This document shows, piece by piece, positions 17,140 to 25,144 of a DNA stretch of 64,000 bases. The position numbers and the translations under genes were made by a program. This stretch comes from Rhizorhabdus histidinilytica (lineage in GTDB: Bacteria > Pseudomonadota > Alphaproteobacteria > Sphingomonadales > Sphingomonadaceae). The stretch is taken from NCBI RefSeq assembly GCF_900167915.1, contig NZ_FUYM01000003.1:186001-250000 (forward strand), written 5' to 3'. The notes beneath the pieces were generated by a model. That model did not search any database and had not been told where the DNA came from. It worked only from the letters and a program-made list of their open reading frames with translations. How positions within the stretch are numbered: position 1 is the first letter of the stretch; every line of letters begins with the position of its first letter.

Positions 17140-17291
17140 GCCCCTCATGCTGCGTCGCAATATTCGAGAAAAGCCCCAGCTCGCTCCGATAGGCTATCGC
17201 CATTTTATTCCGACACCGTTGTAAATATGTCGCACTGCATTACGACCCCGTCATGCTTCCCCCGTGGGCCCGGGCCCGCTATGGAATCTCC

Positions 17292-18224
17292 ATGCGTTGT
17301 CTTTGCTGGCTGTTCTGGCTCGCTCTGTTCCCCACCGCCGCCCATGCGGCATCGCCGATCACCCTGTGCGAGGGGGTGTGGCTCGACGCCACGCGCAGCC
17401 GGTCGGTGCCGGTGCGGATCCGCATGCCGGCCGGGCGCGAGAAGGTCGGCGTCATCCTGTTCAGCCACGGCCTCGGCGGCTCGCTCGACGCGGGAACGAT
17501 CTGGGCGCATGCTTGGGCCGAGGGCGGCTTCGCCGTCGTCAACGTCCAGCATGAGGGCAGCGACAGCGCGATCTTCGGCAAGCCAGGCTTCAAGTCGGCG
17601 CTGAATGGAGAGCAGCTCGCCGCCCGCGCGCGCGACATCCAGTTCGTGATCGGCGAGCTCGGCCGGCGGCTGCTCGAAGGGCCGTGCGACCTGCAGCGGA
17701 TCGACCTCAACCGGATCGGCGTCGCCGGCCACAGCTTCGGCGCCCAGACGATCCAAGCGATCGCCGGGCAGAGCTTCCCGGTCAAGATCGAGCCGCCGCT
17801 GAGCGATCCCAGGTTGCGGGCCGCGGTGGGCCTCAGCCCCTCGCCCCCGCTCACCGGATCGCCCGAGAGCGCCTTCGCGACGATCCGCATCCCCTTCCTG
17901 TCGATCACCGGCACCGCCGACGCGGTACCGTTCGTCACGCCGATCACCGCGCTCCAGCGGCAGCAGCCCTTCCGACTCATGCCGCCGGGCGAGAAATATC
18001 TGCTGGTGCTGAAGGACGGCACCCACGAGATGTTCGCGGGCCAGCTGTTCCGCACCACGCTGAACGGCGAACCGACCCCTCACATCCGCAACACGGTGAT
18101 CGCGACGACGCTGGCCTTCTGGTACGCGACGCTCGGCCATGACAAGCGGGCGCTGCAATGGCTGCAGAGTCCGACCGGCCTGCGCGCCGGTCTGCCGCCA
18201 GGCGACTTCTTCGAAAGCAAGTAG
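17292..18224 (+). CDS. Secreted alpha/beta-hydrolase
   Basis: 310 aa with a signal peptide (MRCLCWLFWLALFPTAAHA). The hydrolase fold shows an oxyanion strand VILFSHGLGGSLDAG, the nucleophile elbow VAGHSFGAQT (GxSxG), an acid candidate in ITGTADAVPF and a His in KDGTHEMF. The overall pattern matches the dienelactone hydrolase/PAF-acetylhydrolase-like group of predicted periplasmic esterases. An ATG at 17253 would add 13 residues and bury the signal sequence, so I prefer 17292. It reads divergently from the TonB receptor across a 250-bp gap that holds the Pho-box-like site. The DUF5990 gene follows after 11 bp. Confidence 0.82.
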   Translation: MRCLCWLFWLALFPTAAHAASPITLCEGVWLDATRSRSVPVRIRMPAGREKVGVILFSHGLGGSLDAGTIWAHAWAEGGFAVVNVQHEGSDSAIFGKPGFKSALNGEQLAARARDIQFVIGELGRRLLEGPCDLQRIDLNRIGVAGHSFGAQTIQAIAGQSFPVKIEPPLSDPRLRAAVGLSPSPPLTGSPESAFATIRIPFLSITGTADAVPFVTPITALQRQQPFRLMPPGEKYLLVLKDGTHEMFAGQLFRTTLNGEPTPHIRNTVIATTLAFWYATLGHDKRALQWLQSPTGLRAGLPPGDFFESK

Positions 18225-18235
18225 GACCGCGCGCC

Positions 18236-18667
18236 ATGGCCCGGACGGATCGGACCGACATCGCCTTGCGGATCATCATCGAGCGGCCCGTGATCGGCGT
18301 GCTCCACAGCCTGCAAGGCAAGGACGATCTTCCGCTGGACCCGAAGAGCTCGCTCGGCGGTGAAGCGCTCGTCTTCGACGTTCCGATCCGCGTGGGGCCC
18401 GGCCCCAAATTCTTCGGGGAGCAGGTGCGCCGCGAAGGGCCGGTCCGACGGTTCATCTATATCCGCGTGGGGCAGTTGGCCGGCGATCCGGCTTCCCCCT
18501 GGTCGCGCCGGATCAAGATCGACATCCACGACATCGGGGATGCGCTGCTGGATCGTGCGATGCAGGGCGATGCCGTCATCGAAACGACGATCGAGGGCAC
18601 CGCCGCGGACGGTACGCCGGCCTGCGCGACGGTGCGGCCGGTGGCCCGGCGCCTCGCTCCGCGCTGA
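18236..18667 (+). CDS. DUF5990 family protein
   Basis: 143-aa soluble protein of unknown function. The sequence pattern (IALRIIIERPVIGVLHSLQG, GGEALVFDVPIRVGPGPKFF, GEQVRREGPVRRFIYIRVGQ, SRRIKIDIHDI) matches what I recall of DUF5990, a small family common in sphingomonads and other bacteria. It follows the hydrolase gene by 11 bp and is probably co-transcribed. I start at the ATG at 18236; the in-frame extension into the hydrolase gene is unlikely. Confidence 0.72.
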   Translation: MARTDRTDIALRIIIERPVIGVLHSLQGKDDLPLDPKSSLGGEALVFDVPIRVGPGPKFFGEQVRREGPVRRFIYIRVGQLAGDPASPWSRRIKIDIHDIGDALLDRAMQGDAVIETTIEGTAADGTPACATVRPVARRLAPR

Positions 18668-18708
18668 GACGCGGGCATTCCCTAGAACGTCGCGCCTTGA
18701 ATATGACC

Positions 18709-18803
18709 CGCTCCGCCTGAGGAGCCACTGAGCTTGGCGAAGTGGCGTCTCGAAGGCCGTTCGAGACGGGCTTCGACTTCGCTCAGCCCTCCTCGGGGTG
18801 AGC
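18709..18803. repeat. Palindromic repeat family A, copy 1 (closed form)
   Basis: Two inverted halves of about 47 bp meet at 18756/18757. The left half begins CCGCTC and ends TCTCGAAGG; the right half begins CCGTTCGAGACGGG and ends with GTGAGC. Internal blocks CTGAGC and GCGAAG are shared with the copies at 32568/32904, 47487 and 56002. It lies between the convergent DUF5990 and dnaE2 genes. Confidence 0.75.
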
Positions 18804-18835
18804 AGATAGGGCGGCCGCGATGCTCTAGGAATCGC

Positions 18836-21800
18836 TCAATGAAAATCGCGCGACTTGGGCAGGATGCGGACGTTGCGGGGGTGGCTGCCGCGCGGGACAT
18901 GATCGCGGGGCGGCTGGGGATACTCGAACATGTCGGCCCGTGACAGCTCGATCTCGGCGCGGTGATCCTCCGACAGGCGGTCGAGTTCGGCGGTGCGATC
19001 GTGGACGATCGCGCCCATCAGATGGACGACGCCTTCGGGGCTCTTCTGGATCTCACCCTCCACCACCATCAGCCGCGACGCCATCACCTGCCGACGCTGC
19101 ACCTCGAAGGTCCGCGCCCACAGCAGGACGTTGGTGATCCCGGTCTCGTCCTCCAGGGTGATGAAGATCGCCTTGCCCTCGCCCGGTCGCTGGCGGACCA
19201 GCACCACCCCCGCCACCTTGGCGCGGCGGCCGTTCCGGCCCTGCGCGACCTCGGCGCAACTCAGCACGCCCTCGCGACGGAAGACGTCGCGCAGAAACTG
19301 CATCGGATGGCCTTTGAGCGACAGCCGGGTCATCTGGTAATCGGCAGTGACATGCTCGGACAGCGGCATCGCCGGGAGCATGGCATCCGGCTCCTCGCCC
19401 AGCTCGCGCGCCTTGGCCGCGGCGAACAGCGGCAACTCGCCGTCGGGGGTGCGGCGCGCCTCCCACAAGGCGGCGCGTCGATCGAGCCCGAGCGAGCGGA
19501 AGGCGTCGGCGTCGGCGAGCAGGCGCAGCGCGCGGCGCGGCAGCTTCGCCCGGCGGGCCAGTTCCTCGATGGTGGCAAAGGGCCCGTTCACCCGAGCCTT
19601 GGCGATATCGTCGGCCCAGACCTCGCGAAAGCCCTCGACCTGGCGGAGCCCGATCTGCAGCGCGAGCCGGTCGGGCGACCCTTCGAGGCTGTTGTCCCAG
19701 CCGCTGCGGTTGACGTCGGCCGCGCGCACTTCGACGCCATGTTCGCGCGCGTCGCGGACGATCTGCGCCGGAGCGTAGAAACCCATCGGTTGCGAATTGA
19801 GCAGCGCACAGGCGAACACCGCCGGATAGCGGCACTTGAGATAGGAGGAGGCGTAGACGAGCAACGCGAAGGACTGGGCATGGCTTTCGGGAAAGCCATA
19901 ACTGCCGAAGCCCTTGATCTGTGCGAAGCAACGCTCGGCGAAGTCGCGCGGATAGCCGCGCGCGACCATCCCCTCGACCATCTTGCCCTCGAACTCCGGC
20001 ATGGTGCCGACATGGCGGAAGGTCGCCATCGCGCGGCGCAGCTGGTTGGCCTCGCCATCGGTGAACCTGGCCGCGACGATCGCCAGCTTCATCGCCTGTT
20101 CCTGGAACAGCGGAACGCCGAGGGTCTTGCTCAGCACATCTTCCAGTTCGGGCGCGCCGTCCGGTCCTTTCGGCCCCGGATAATCGATCACAAGCCGCCC
20201 CTCGCGCTCCTCCTTCCGGCGTTTGAGATAAGGATGGACCATGCCGCCCTGGATCGGCCCCGGCCGGACGATCGCGACCTGCACGACGAGATCGTAGAGC
20301 GTCCGTGGCCGCAGCCGCGGCAGCATGTTGATCTGGGCGCGGCTCTCGACCTGGAAGACGCCGATGCTGTCGCCTCGGCACAGCATGTCGTAGATGTCCG
20401 GCTGTTCGGGCGGAATCGTCGCCAATGCATATTGCTTCCCGATATGCGTCTCGATCAGAGCGAAGGCCTTGCGGATGCAGGTCAGCATGCCGAGCGCCAG
20501 CACGTCGACCTTCATCAGCCCGAGCGCATCGATGTCGTCCTTGTCCCATTCGATGAAGGTCCGGTCGTCCATCGCGGCGTTGTGGATCGGCACCGTCTCG
20601 TCGAGCCGATCCTCGGTCAGCACGAAGCCGCCGACATGCTGCGACAGATGGCGCGGGAAGGTCAGCAATTGCGCGACGAGCATGTTGAGCCGGCCGATCT
20701 CGACATTGCCGGGGTCGAAGCCGGTCTCGTGGAAGCGCCTGTCCTCCATCTTCGCGGCATAGCTGCCCCAGATGGTCGAGGTCAGCTTGGCCGCGACGTC
20801 CTCGCTGAGGCCCAGCACCTTGGATATCTCGCGCACCGCGCTGCGCGGGCGATAGTGGATGACGGTGGCGGCGATGCCGGCGCGATGACGGCCATAGCGC
20901 CGATAGACATATTGCATCACCTCCTCGCGCCGCTCATGCTCGAAATCGACGTCGATATCGGGCGGCTCGTTGCGGTCCTCCGAGATGAAGCGCGAGAAGA
21001 GCAGCTTGTTCTCGACCGGATCGACCTCGGTGATGCCGAGGACGTAGCAGATCACCGAATTGGCCGCCGATCCCCGCCCCTGGCAAAGGATCCTGTTGTC
21101 GCGGGCAAAGGCGACCACGTCACGGACGGTCAGGAAATAATAGGCATAGCGCGCGGCGCGGACGAGCTTCAGCTCGGTCTCGACCAGGTCGAGCACCTTC
21201 CGGTCGGGATTGGGCCCATAGCGCCAGGCTATGCCCTCCTCGACCAGATGTTCGAGCCAGCCCTGCGGCGTCCAGCCTTCGGGAACGGGTTCGTGTGGAT
21301 ATTCATATTGCAGCTGCTTCAGATCGAAATCGATCCGGTCGAGCAGCGCGACGCTCTCGGCGACGGCCTGCGGATGATCGCCGAACAGCCGCGCCATTTC
21401 CTCTCCGGGCTTGAGATGCCGTTCGCCATTGGCCGCGAGCCGCGTCCCCGCCTCGTCGAGCGTGAGGCCCAGGCGGATGCAGGTGACGACGTCGTGGAGC
21501 GGTCGCTGGCCGGGCGTGGCGTAGAGCGCGTCGTTGGTGGCGAGGGACGGGACGCCGACCTCCTTCGCCAGGCGCGCATAGGTGGCGATCCTTCGGCGAT
21601 CGCGCCCCGAATAGGGCATGGACAGACCCAGCCAGACCCGATCCGGCGCGGCGCGCTTGAGGATGGAGAGCGTCCTCTTCACCGCGTCATCCCAGCCCCT
21701 CGACTGCCTGCAAGGCAGGCGCTCGGGATGGACTTCGGCCTTCGGCCGAAGGCTGGGATCCATGTCTGTGCTCTCGCGAGATGCGGCCGGAGATGGATCG

Positions 21801-22369
21801 CCCTCCACCCGCACGCCATCGACCGTGGCGAGAGACATGGGCCCCAGCCTTCGCTGGGGCGACGCTTCGGGGGAGGAACGCTCTCCATCCCATGTCGGAT
21901 GCGGCCGCGCGCCCTCCTCGCCCAGCGCCATCCCCTCGCCGCCCGGCATCACGATCAGCAGCAGGTCGTCGAGATGGCCGAGCAGGTCGTCGAGGAAGAG
22001 GATGCAGTCGCCCTTGATCGCGCGGCGGTTGCCGGTGGTCAGCAGCCGGGTCAACCGGCCCCAGCCACGCCGTGTCGCGGGATAGGCGACGATGTCGGGG
22101 GTCCCGTCGACGAAGACCAGCCGCGCGCCCGTCGCCAGCTTGAACGGGATTGCGGGAAGCCCAGCCGCCGCCGCCTTGGCCTGCGCCTTGCGGAGCGCGT
22201 CCCACGCCCGCACCACCCCGGCGACGCTGTTGCGGTCGGCGATGCCGATGCCGGCATGGCCGGCCGCCATAGCCGCGGCGACCATGTCCTCCGCCGGGGA
22301 GGCTCCGCGCAGGAAGCTGTAGTTGGTCGCCGCGACCATCTCGGCGAAGGGAAAGGCCCCGGCGCTCAT
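18836..22369 (-). CDS. dnaE2: Error-prone DNA polymerase DnaE2 (ImuC) with an in-frame palindromic insertion
   Basis: 1177-aa DNA polymerase III alpha-like enzyme for SOS translesion synthesis. The PHP domain occupies the first 250 or so residues (TNYSFLRGASPAEDMVAAA, GIADRNSVAGVVRAW). The catalytic aspartates are in PDIDVDFEHERREEVM; other hallmarks are ILCQGRGSAANSVICYVLGI, the LGLMKVDVLALGML segment and a C-terminal OB fold (VAGVVLVRQRPGEGKAIFIT). The start at 22369 overlaps the imuB stop as ATGA. Odd: residues about 148-228 are unlike the family and are encoded by hairpin-rich sequence (21661-21925). The frame is kept, so the gene is probably expressed, but that PHP region is expanded. 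Confidence 0.95.
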   Translation of the reverse strand: MSAGAFPFAEMVAATNYSFLRGASPAEDMVAAAMAAGHAGIGIADRNSVAGVVRAWDALRKAQAKAAAAGLPAIPFKLATGARLVFVDGTPDIVAYPATRRGWGRLTRLLTTGNRRAIKGDCILFLDDLLGHLDDLLLIVMPGGEGMALGEEGARPHPTWDGERSSPEASPQRRLGPMSLATVDGVRVEGDPSPAASRESTDMDPSLRPKAEVHPERLPCRQSRGWDDAVKRTLSILKRAAPDRVWLGLSMPYSGRDRRRIATYARLAKEVGVPSLATNDALYATPGQRPLHDVVTCIRLGLTLDEAGTRLAANGERHLKPGEEMARLFGDHPQAVAESVALLDRIDFDLKQLQYEYPHEPVPEGWTPQGWLEHLVEEGIAWRYGPNPDRKVLDLVETELKLVRAARYAYYFLTVRDVVAFARDNRILCQGRGSAANSVICYVLGITEVDPVENKLLFSRFISEDRNEPPDIDVDFEHERREEVMQYVYRRYGRHRAGIAATVIHYRPRSAVREISKVLGLSEDVAAKLTSTIWGSYAAKMEDRRFHETGFDPGNVEIGRLNMLVAQLLTFPRHLSQHVGGFVLTEDRLDETVPIHNAAMDDRTFIEWDKDDIDALGLMKVDVLALGMLTCIRKAFALIETHIGKQYALATIPPEQPDIYDMLCRGDSIGVFQVESRAQINMLPRLRPRTLYDLVVQVAIVRPGPIQGGMVHPYLKRRKEEREGRLVIDYPGPKGPDGAPELEDVLSKTLGVPLFQEQAMKLAIVAARFTDGEANQLRRAMATFRHVGTMPEFEGKMVEGMVARGYPRDFAERCFAQIKGFGSYGFPESHAQSFALLVYASSYLKCRYPAVFACALLNSQPMGFYAPAQIVRDAREHGVEVRAADVNRSGWDNSLEGSPDRLALQIGLRQVEGFREVWADDIAKARVNGPFATIEELARRAKLPRRALRLLADADAFRSLGLDRRAALWEARRTPDGELPLFAAAKARELGEEPDAMLPAMPLSEHVTADYQMTRLSLKGHPMQFLRDVFRREGVLSCAEVAQGRNGRRAKVAGVVLVRQRPGEGKAIFITLEDETGITNVLLWARTFEVQRRQVMASRLMVVEGEIQKSPEGVVHLMGAIVHDRTAELDRLSEDHRAEIELSRADMFEYPQPPRDHVPRGSHPRNVRILPKSRDFH
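21661..21925. repeat. In-frame cluster of palindromes inside dnaE2
   Basis: Nested inverted repeats: GCCTGC-AAG-GCAGGC at 21706-21720, the 12-bp palindrome CTTCGGCCGAAG at 21740-21751, GCCCCAGC-CTTC-GCTGGGGC at 21841-21860, an outer pair CATCCCAGCC/GGCTGGGATC at 21688-21760, CCATGTC...CGAGAGACATGG at 21760/21829, and a 13-bp perfect pair GGATGGAGAGCGT (21661-21673) / ACGCTCTCCATCC (21878-21890). It is translated as dnaE2 residues about 148-228 without a stop or frameshift. Confidence 0.7.
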
Positions 22370-23913
22370 GCGAACAGGCCGTGGATATACCAGGCGGGCT
22401 GCTCCGCCTCGCGCCCGTAGAGGCCCAGCCGGAACAGCCAGAAGCGCCGGCCCTTGCCGTCCTCGACCCGGAAATAGTCGCGGCTGAGGCCGGCATTGTC
22501 GGCACGGCGCCACCATAGCGCGCCGATCCGCTCGGGCCCCTCGGCCAGCGTCACCTCGTGCAGCTCGCGGCGCCAGCGGAAGCGGCTCGGCGGGCCGTCG
22601 GGGACGCCGGCCATCACCTCGATCGGCTGGGGCGGATCGAACAAATGGGTCGGGCGCAACGGCGGCTCGCCGGCCTCCAGCGCGGGCCAACCGCCCGCCG
22701 GGCCACCCTCGATCGCGGGAAAGGCGAACGCCGCCTGTTCGGGGACATGGCTGTCGCGCGGGGCCAGCCGCCGCACCCGATGGCGGCCGAGCCGGGTCGA
22801 TAGCCGGTCGAGCAACTGCGCCAGCTCGCCTTCCGCCAGCGCGCCGCCTTCGAGCGGGAGCTGGAGCGGGTCGAGCGGCTCGAACATCGGCACCGACAGG
22901 CGCACCAGATCGAAGCCGAAACCGGGATCGACCGGATCGGCGAGCGCCGCCAGCCGCTCGTCGAACAGCCGCATCACCACCCTGGCGTCGCGCACCGGCA
23001 GTCCCGTTTCGATCCGCAGCGCGCGCACCAGCCCGTCGGTGCGAAAGAGCTGGGCTTCGAACCGCCGGCCGCCGCGATGCGCCTCCTCCATCCGCACCGC
23101 CGCTTGGCCGACCAGTTCGCCGATCGCGGCGAGCGCGCCTTCGGTGCGGCCGATCGGCTCGGCGAAGCGCCGTTCGAGCATCAGTGCTGGTTCGGGCCGG
23201 CGCGGGGTAATGCGGATGTCACGCTCGCCCACGATCCGGCGCAGCCGGTCGGACGCCCCCTCCCCGAAGCGCGCCGCGAGCAGCCGTGCCGGCCGCGCTT
23301 CCAGATCGCCGAGCCGCCTGAACCCCGCCCGGCGGAGACCGACGATATCCTGCCCGTCGAGGCCGAGCGCCTCGACCGGCAAGGCCCCAAGCGTCACTCC
23401 GGCGACGCCCCCTGGACGATAGCGCGCCAGCGCATGGGCGGCATCAGGCGTGTCGGCCAGCGCGCTCAGCACCTCCAGCCCCAGCCGGCCGAGCCGCGTG
23501 ACAAGATCGTCGCGCAATGCCGTCTCTCCGCCGAGCAAATGGGCGCAGCCGCTGATGTCGAGCAGCAGCCCGTCGGGCGGGTCGAGCGCGACCATCGGGG
23601 TGTAGCGGTCGCAGCCGTCGGCGATGCGTTCGAGGAAGCGGGCGTCGGCCTGGGGATCATGATCGGTGACGCCGAGATCGGGCAGGCGCGCGCGGGCGTC
23701 GGCGAGGCTGAGGCCCGGGACCATGCCCAGCGCCAGCGCCGCCCGGTTGACCGCGGCGAGGCATATCGCCCCCTTGCGTTTCTCGACCAGTGCGAAGGGC
23801 GCGTCAGGCGGAAAGCCGCTCCGGCGCCGCGCCGCCCGCGCCAGCCGGTCGGCCGGCAGGAAGGGGAAGAACAGCGCCAGATAGCGGCGCTTGTTCGAAG
23901 CTGTGCTCGTCAC
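22366..23913 (-). CDS. imuB: ImuB, inactive Y-family polymerase-like mutagenesis protein
   Basis: 515-aa member of the DinB/UmuC-like superfamily that bridges ImuA, DnaE2 and the beta clamp during SOS mutagenesis. The N-terminal palm/finger region begins RRYLALFFPFLPADRLARAA, continues through AALALGMVPGLSLADARARL and DCxx-like DISGCAHLLGGE. The acidic catalytic residues of active Y-family polymerases are not evident, as expected for ImuB. The C-terminal third (after about residue 350) carries the little-finger region and adaptor tail. The start overlaps imuA by 110 bp and the stop overlaps dnaE2 by 4 bp, so the three genes are tightly coupled. Confidence 0.92.
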   Translation of the reverse strand: MTSTASNKRRYLALFFPFLPADRLARAARRRSGFPPDAPFALVEKRKGAICLAAVNRAALALGMVPGLSLADARARLPDLGVTDHDPQADARFLERIADGCDRYTPMVALDPPDGLLLDISGCAHLLGGETALRDDLVTRLGRLGLEVLSALADTPDAAHALARYRPGGVAGVTLGALPVEALGLDGQDIVGLRRAGFRRLGDLEARPARLLAARFGEGASDRLRRIVGERDIRITPRRPEPALMLERRFAEPIGRTEGALAAIGELVGQAAVRMEEAHRGGRRFEAQLFRTDGLVRALRIETGLPVRDARVVMRLFDERLAALADPVDPGFGFDLVRLSVPMFEPLDPLQLPLEGGALAEGELAQLLDRLSTRLGRHRVRRLAPRDSHVPEQAAFAFPAIEGGPAGGWPALEAGEPPLRPTHLFDPPQPIEVMAGVPDGPPSRFRWRRELHEVTLAEGPERIGALWWRRADNAGLSRDYFRVEDGKGRRFWLFRLGLYGREAEQPAWYIHGLFA

Positions 23914-24601
23914 GGTTCCACTCCAGCCACGCGCTCAGGCCATCCAGCCCCCCGCGATGGCGCAGCAATTCGATTCCGATCGCCGGATGCCCCGGCGCCC
24001 CCGCCTCCAGCGCCGCCGACGCGCGCGACCGCACCCGCCAGCGGCTATAGGCGGCGCTCGGCCCCGGCTCCGCCTCGGCGCGGAGCAGCAACACCGTCAC
24101 CCCCGATTTCTCCGCCGCGACCGCCAACCGGCGACTGGCCGTCAGGTCGAGGCCGCGCGCCGCCTTCCACGGCTCGATCAGCAGCGCGCCGACCTGCGGG
24201 CAGCGGACCGCGTCACCCGCCGCGCGCAGCAGCGCCGGCTCGTCGGGCGCGACGACCTCGATCAGCCGCGCCGGATCGAAGCCGAGATCGGCGAGCCCCG
24301 GTCCGTAGAGCGTCCCCGCCGCCTTCACCGCGCCCTCCTGCCGCAGCCAGAGCAGCGGCTCGGACCCGGCCCCTCCCCCCGCGCGCATCGCCAGCATCAG
24401 CGCGGCGCCGGCCAGTGCCGCGCGATCGTCGGCCTCAGCCGCGAACAGCTCGTGCAGGCGCCCCTTCGGCAGGCCGCCGCCGAGCTGCGCGTCGAGGTCC
24501 GCCGCGCCCAGGGCGAACAGCGCGCCTTCGGCGGGCCTCGGCCCTTCGATCGCGCCGACGCGCGCGCGAAGAGCGGCCAGGATGGACGGCGACTCACGCA
24601 T
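23804..24601 (-). CDS. imuA: ImuA, RecA-like SOS mutagenesis protein
   Basis: 265-aa first gene of the imuA-imuB-dnaE2 cassette. It has a degenerate RecA/SulA-like core: LGGGLPKGRLHELFAAEADD replaces a Walker A loop, then EPLLWLRQEGAVKAAGTLYG and GALLIEPWKAARGLDLTASR. ImuA regulates the mutasome by contacting ImuB and RecA (known for the family). The ATG at 24601 directly abuts a GAAC-N7-GAAC LexA box (24602-24616), so induction by DNA damage is near certain, and the transcript leader must be very short or start inside the box. Confidence 0.92.
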   Translation of the reverse strand: MRESPSILAALRARVGAIEGPRPAEGALFALGAADLDAQLGGGLPKGRLHELFAAEADDRAALAGAALMLAMRAGGGAGSEPLLWLRQEGAVKAAGTLYGPGLADLGFDPARLIEVVAPDEPALLRAAGDAVRCPQVGALLIEPWKAARGLDLTASRRLAVAAEKSGVTVLLLRAEAEPGPSAAYSRWRVRSRASAALEAGAPGHPAIGIELLRHRGGLDGLSAWLEWNRDEHSFEQAPLSGAVLPLPAGRPAGAGGAAPERLSA

Positions 24602-24616
24602 GTTCTACTTTTGTTC
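24602..24616 (-). promoter_or_regulatory. LexA (SOS) box of imuA-imuB-dnaE2
   Basis: GTTC-TACTTTT-GTTC on the plus strand (GAAC-N7-GAAC on the coding strand) matches the alphaproteobacterial LexA direct-repeat consensus exactly. It touches the imuA start codon. Confidence 0.93.
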
Positions 24617-24656
24617 TTATACTCTCCCCGCCGGGGGACGAGTCAAGGGGAAGCAC

Positions 24657-25064
24657 TCAGCCGTCGAAGGCGGTCAGGATCGGACACGGCCCGTCCTGCG
24701 TCGAAGCGCAGGCGCCCGCCATCCGACGCAGCGCCTCGCGCGCCTGCTGCAGCTTCGCGATCTCCGCGTCGATCGCGCCGATCCGCGTCTCGGCCAGCTC
24801 GCGGGCGCGCTGCCGGTCCTGCCCCGCATCGAGCGCGAGCAGCTCGGCGATCTCACCCAGCGTGAAGCCCGCCGCCTGGGCCGAGCGGATGAAGCGCAGC
24901 CGGCGGACGTCCTCCGCGCCATAGCGGCGGATGCCACCCGCCATGCCCGACCCGTGCGGTCGGCGCGGCTCCGCCAGCAGGCCACGCCGCTGATAATAGC
25001 GGATCGTCTCGACCCCGACGCCACCGGCACCGGCCAGTCCCGAAATCGTTAGTCCCGCAGCCAT
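24657..25064 (-). CDS. MerR-family regulator lacking the first mercury-type cysteine
   Basis: 135 aa. The winged helix begins LTISGLAGAGGVGVETIRYY, followed by GIRRYGAEDVRRLRFIRSAQ and the coiled-coil helix. The tail has two cysteines (119 and 127, in GACASTQDGPCPIL) that match Cys114/Cys123 of the mercury MerR, but the third ligand (Cys79) is missing: the site reads ALDAGQDRQ. The sensed signal is therefore uncertain (another metal, thiol stress or a two-ligand site). I start at 25064 because AAGGGG lies 8 bp upstream; the ATG at 25091 falls in the middle of the operator. It is divergent from the glutaredoxin-MauE gene it probably controls. Confidence 0.85.
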   Translation of the reverse strand: MAAGLTISGLAGAGGVGVETIRYYQRRGLLAEPRRPHGSGMAGGIRRYGAEDVRRLRFIRSAQAAGFTLGEIAELLALDAGQDRQRARELAETRIGAIDAEIAKLQQAREALRRMAGACASTQDGPCPILTAFDG

Positions 25065-25076
25065 CGGCGTCACCCC

Positions 25077-25108
25077 TTGCAACCGTACCATGGTACGGCC
25101 CCTAGATA
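25077..25108 (+). promoter_or_regulatory. MerR-type promoter with 20-bp spacer and mer-like operator
   Basis: -35 TTGCAA (25077-25082) and -10 TAGATA (25103-25108) are 20 bp apart. The spacer holds the perfect dyad CCGTACCATGGTACGG (25083-25098), whose half-sites CCGTAC/GTACGG are those of mercury-resistance operators. Overlong spacers corrected by DNA twisting are the hallmark of MerR activation. Confidence 0.82.
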
Positions 25109-25144
25109 GGGCGCATCGTTATTGGTTCAACCGAAGGAATGCCC

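Noticed and set aside
25083-25098. CCGTACCATGGTACGG as another copy of the TetR operator at 43259
   Set aside because: Outer half-sites are alike, but the centre and spacing differ, and the position between a -35 and -10 with a 20-bp gap fits the adjacent MerR gene.
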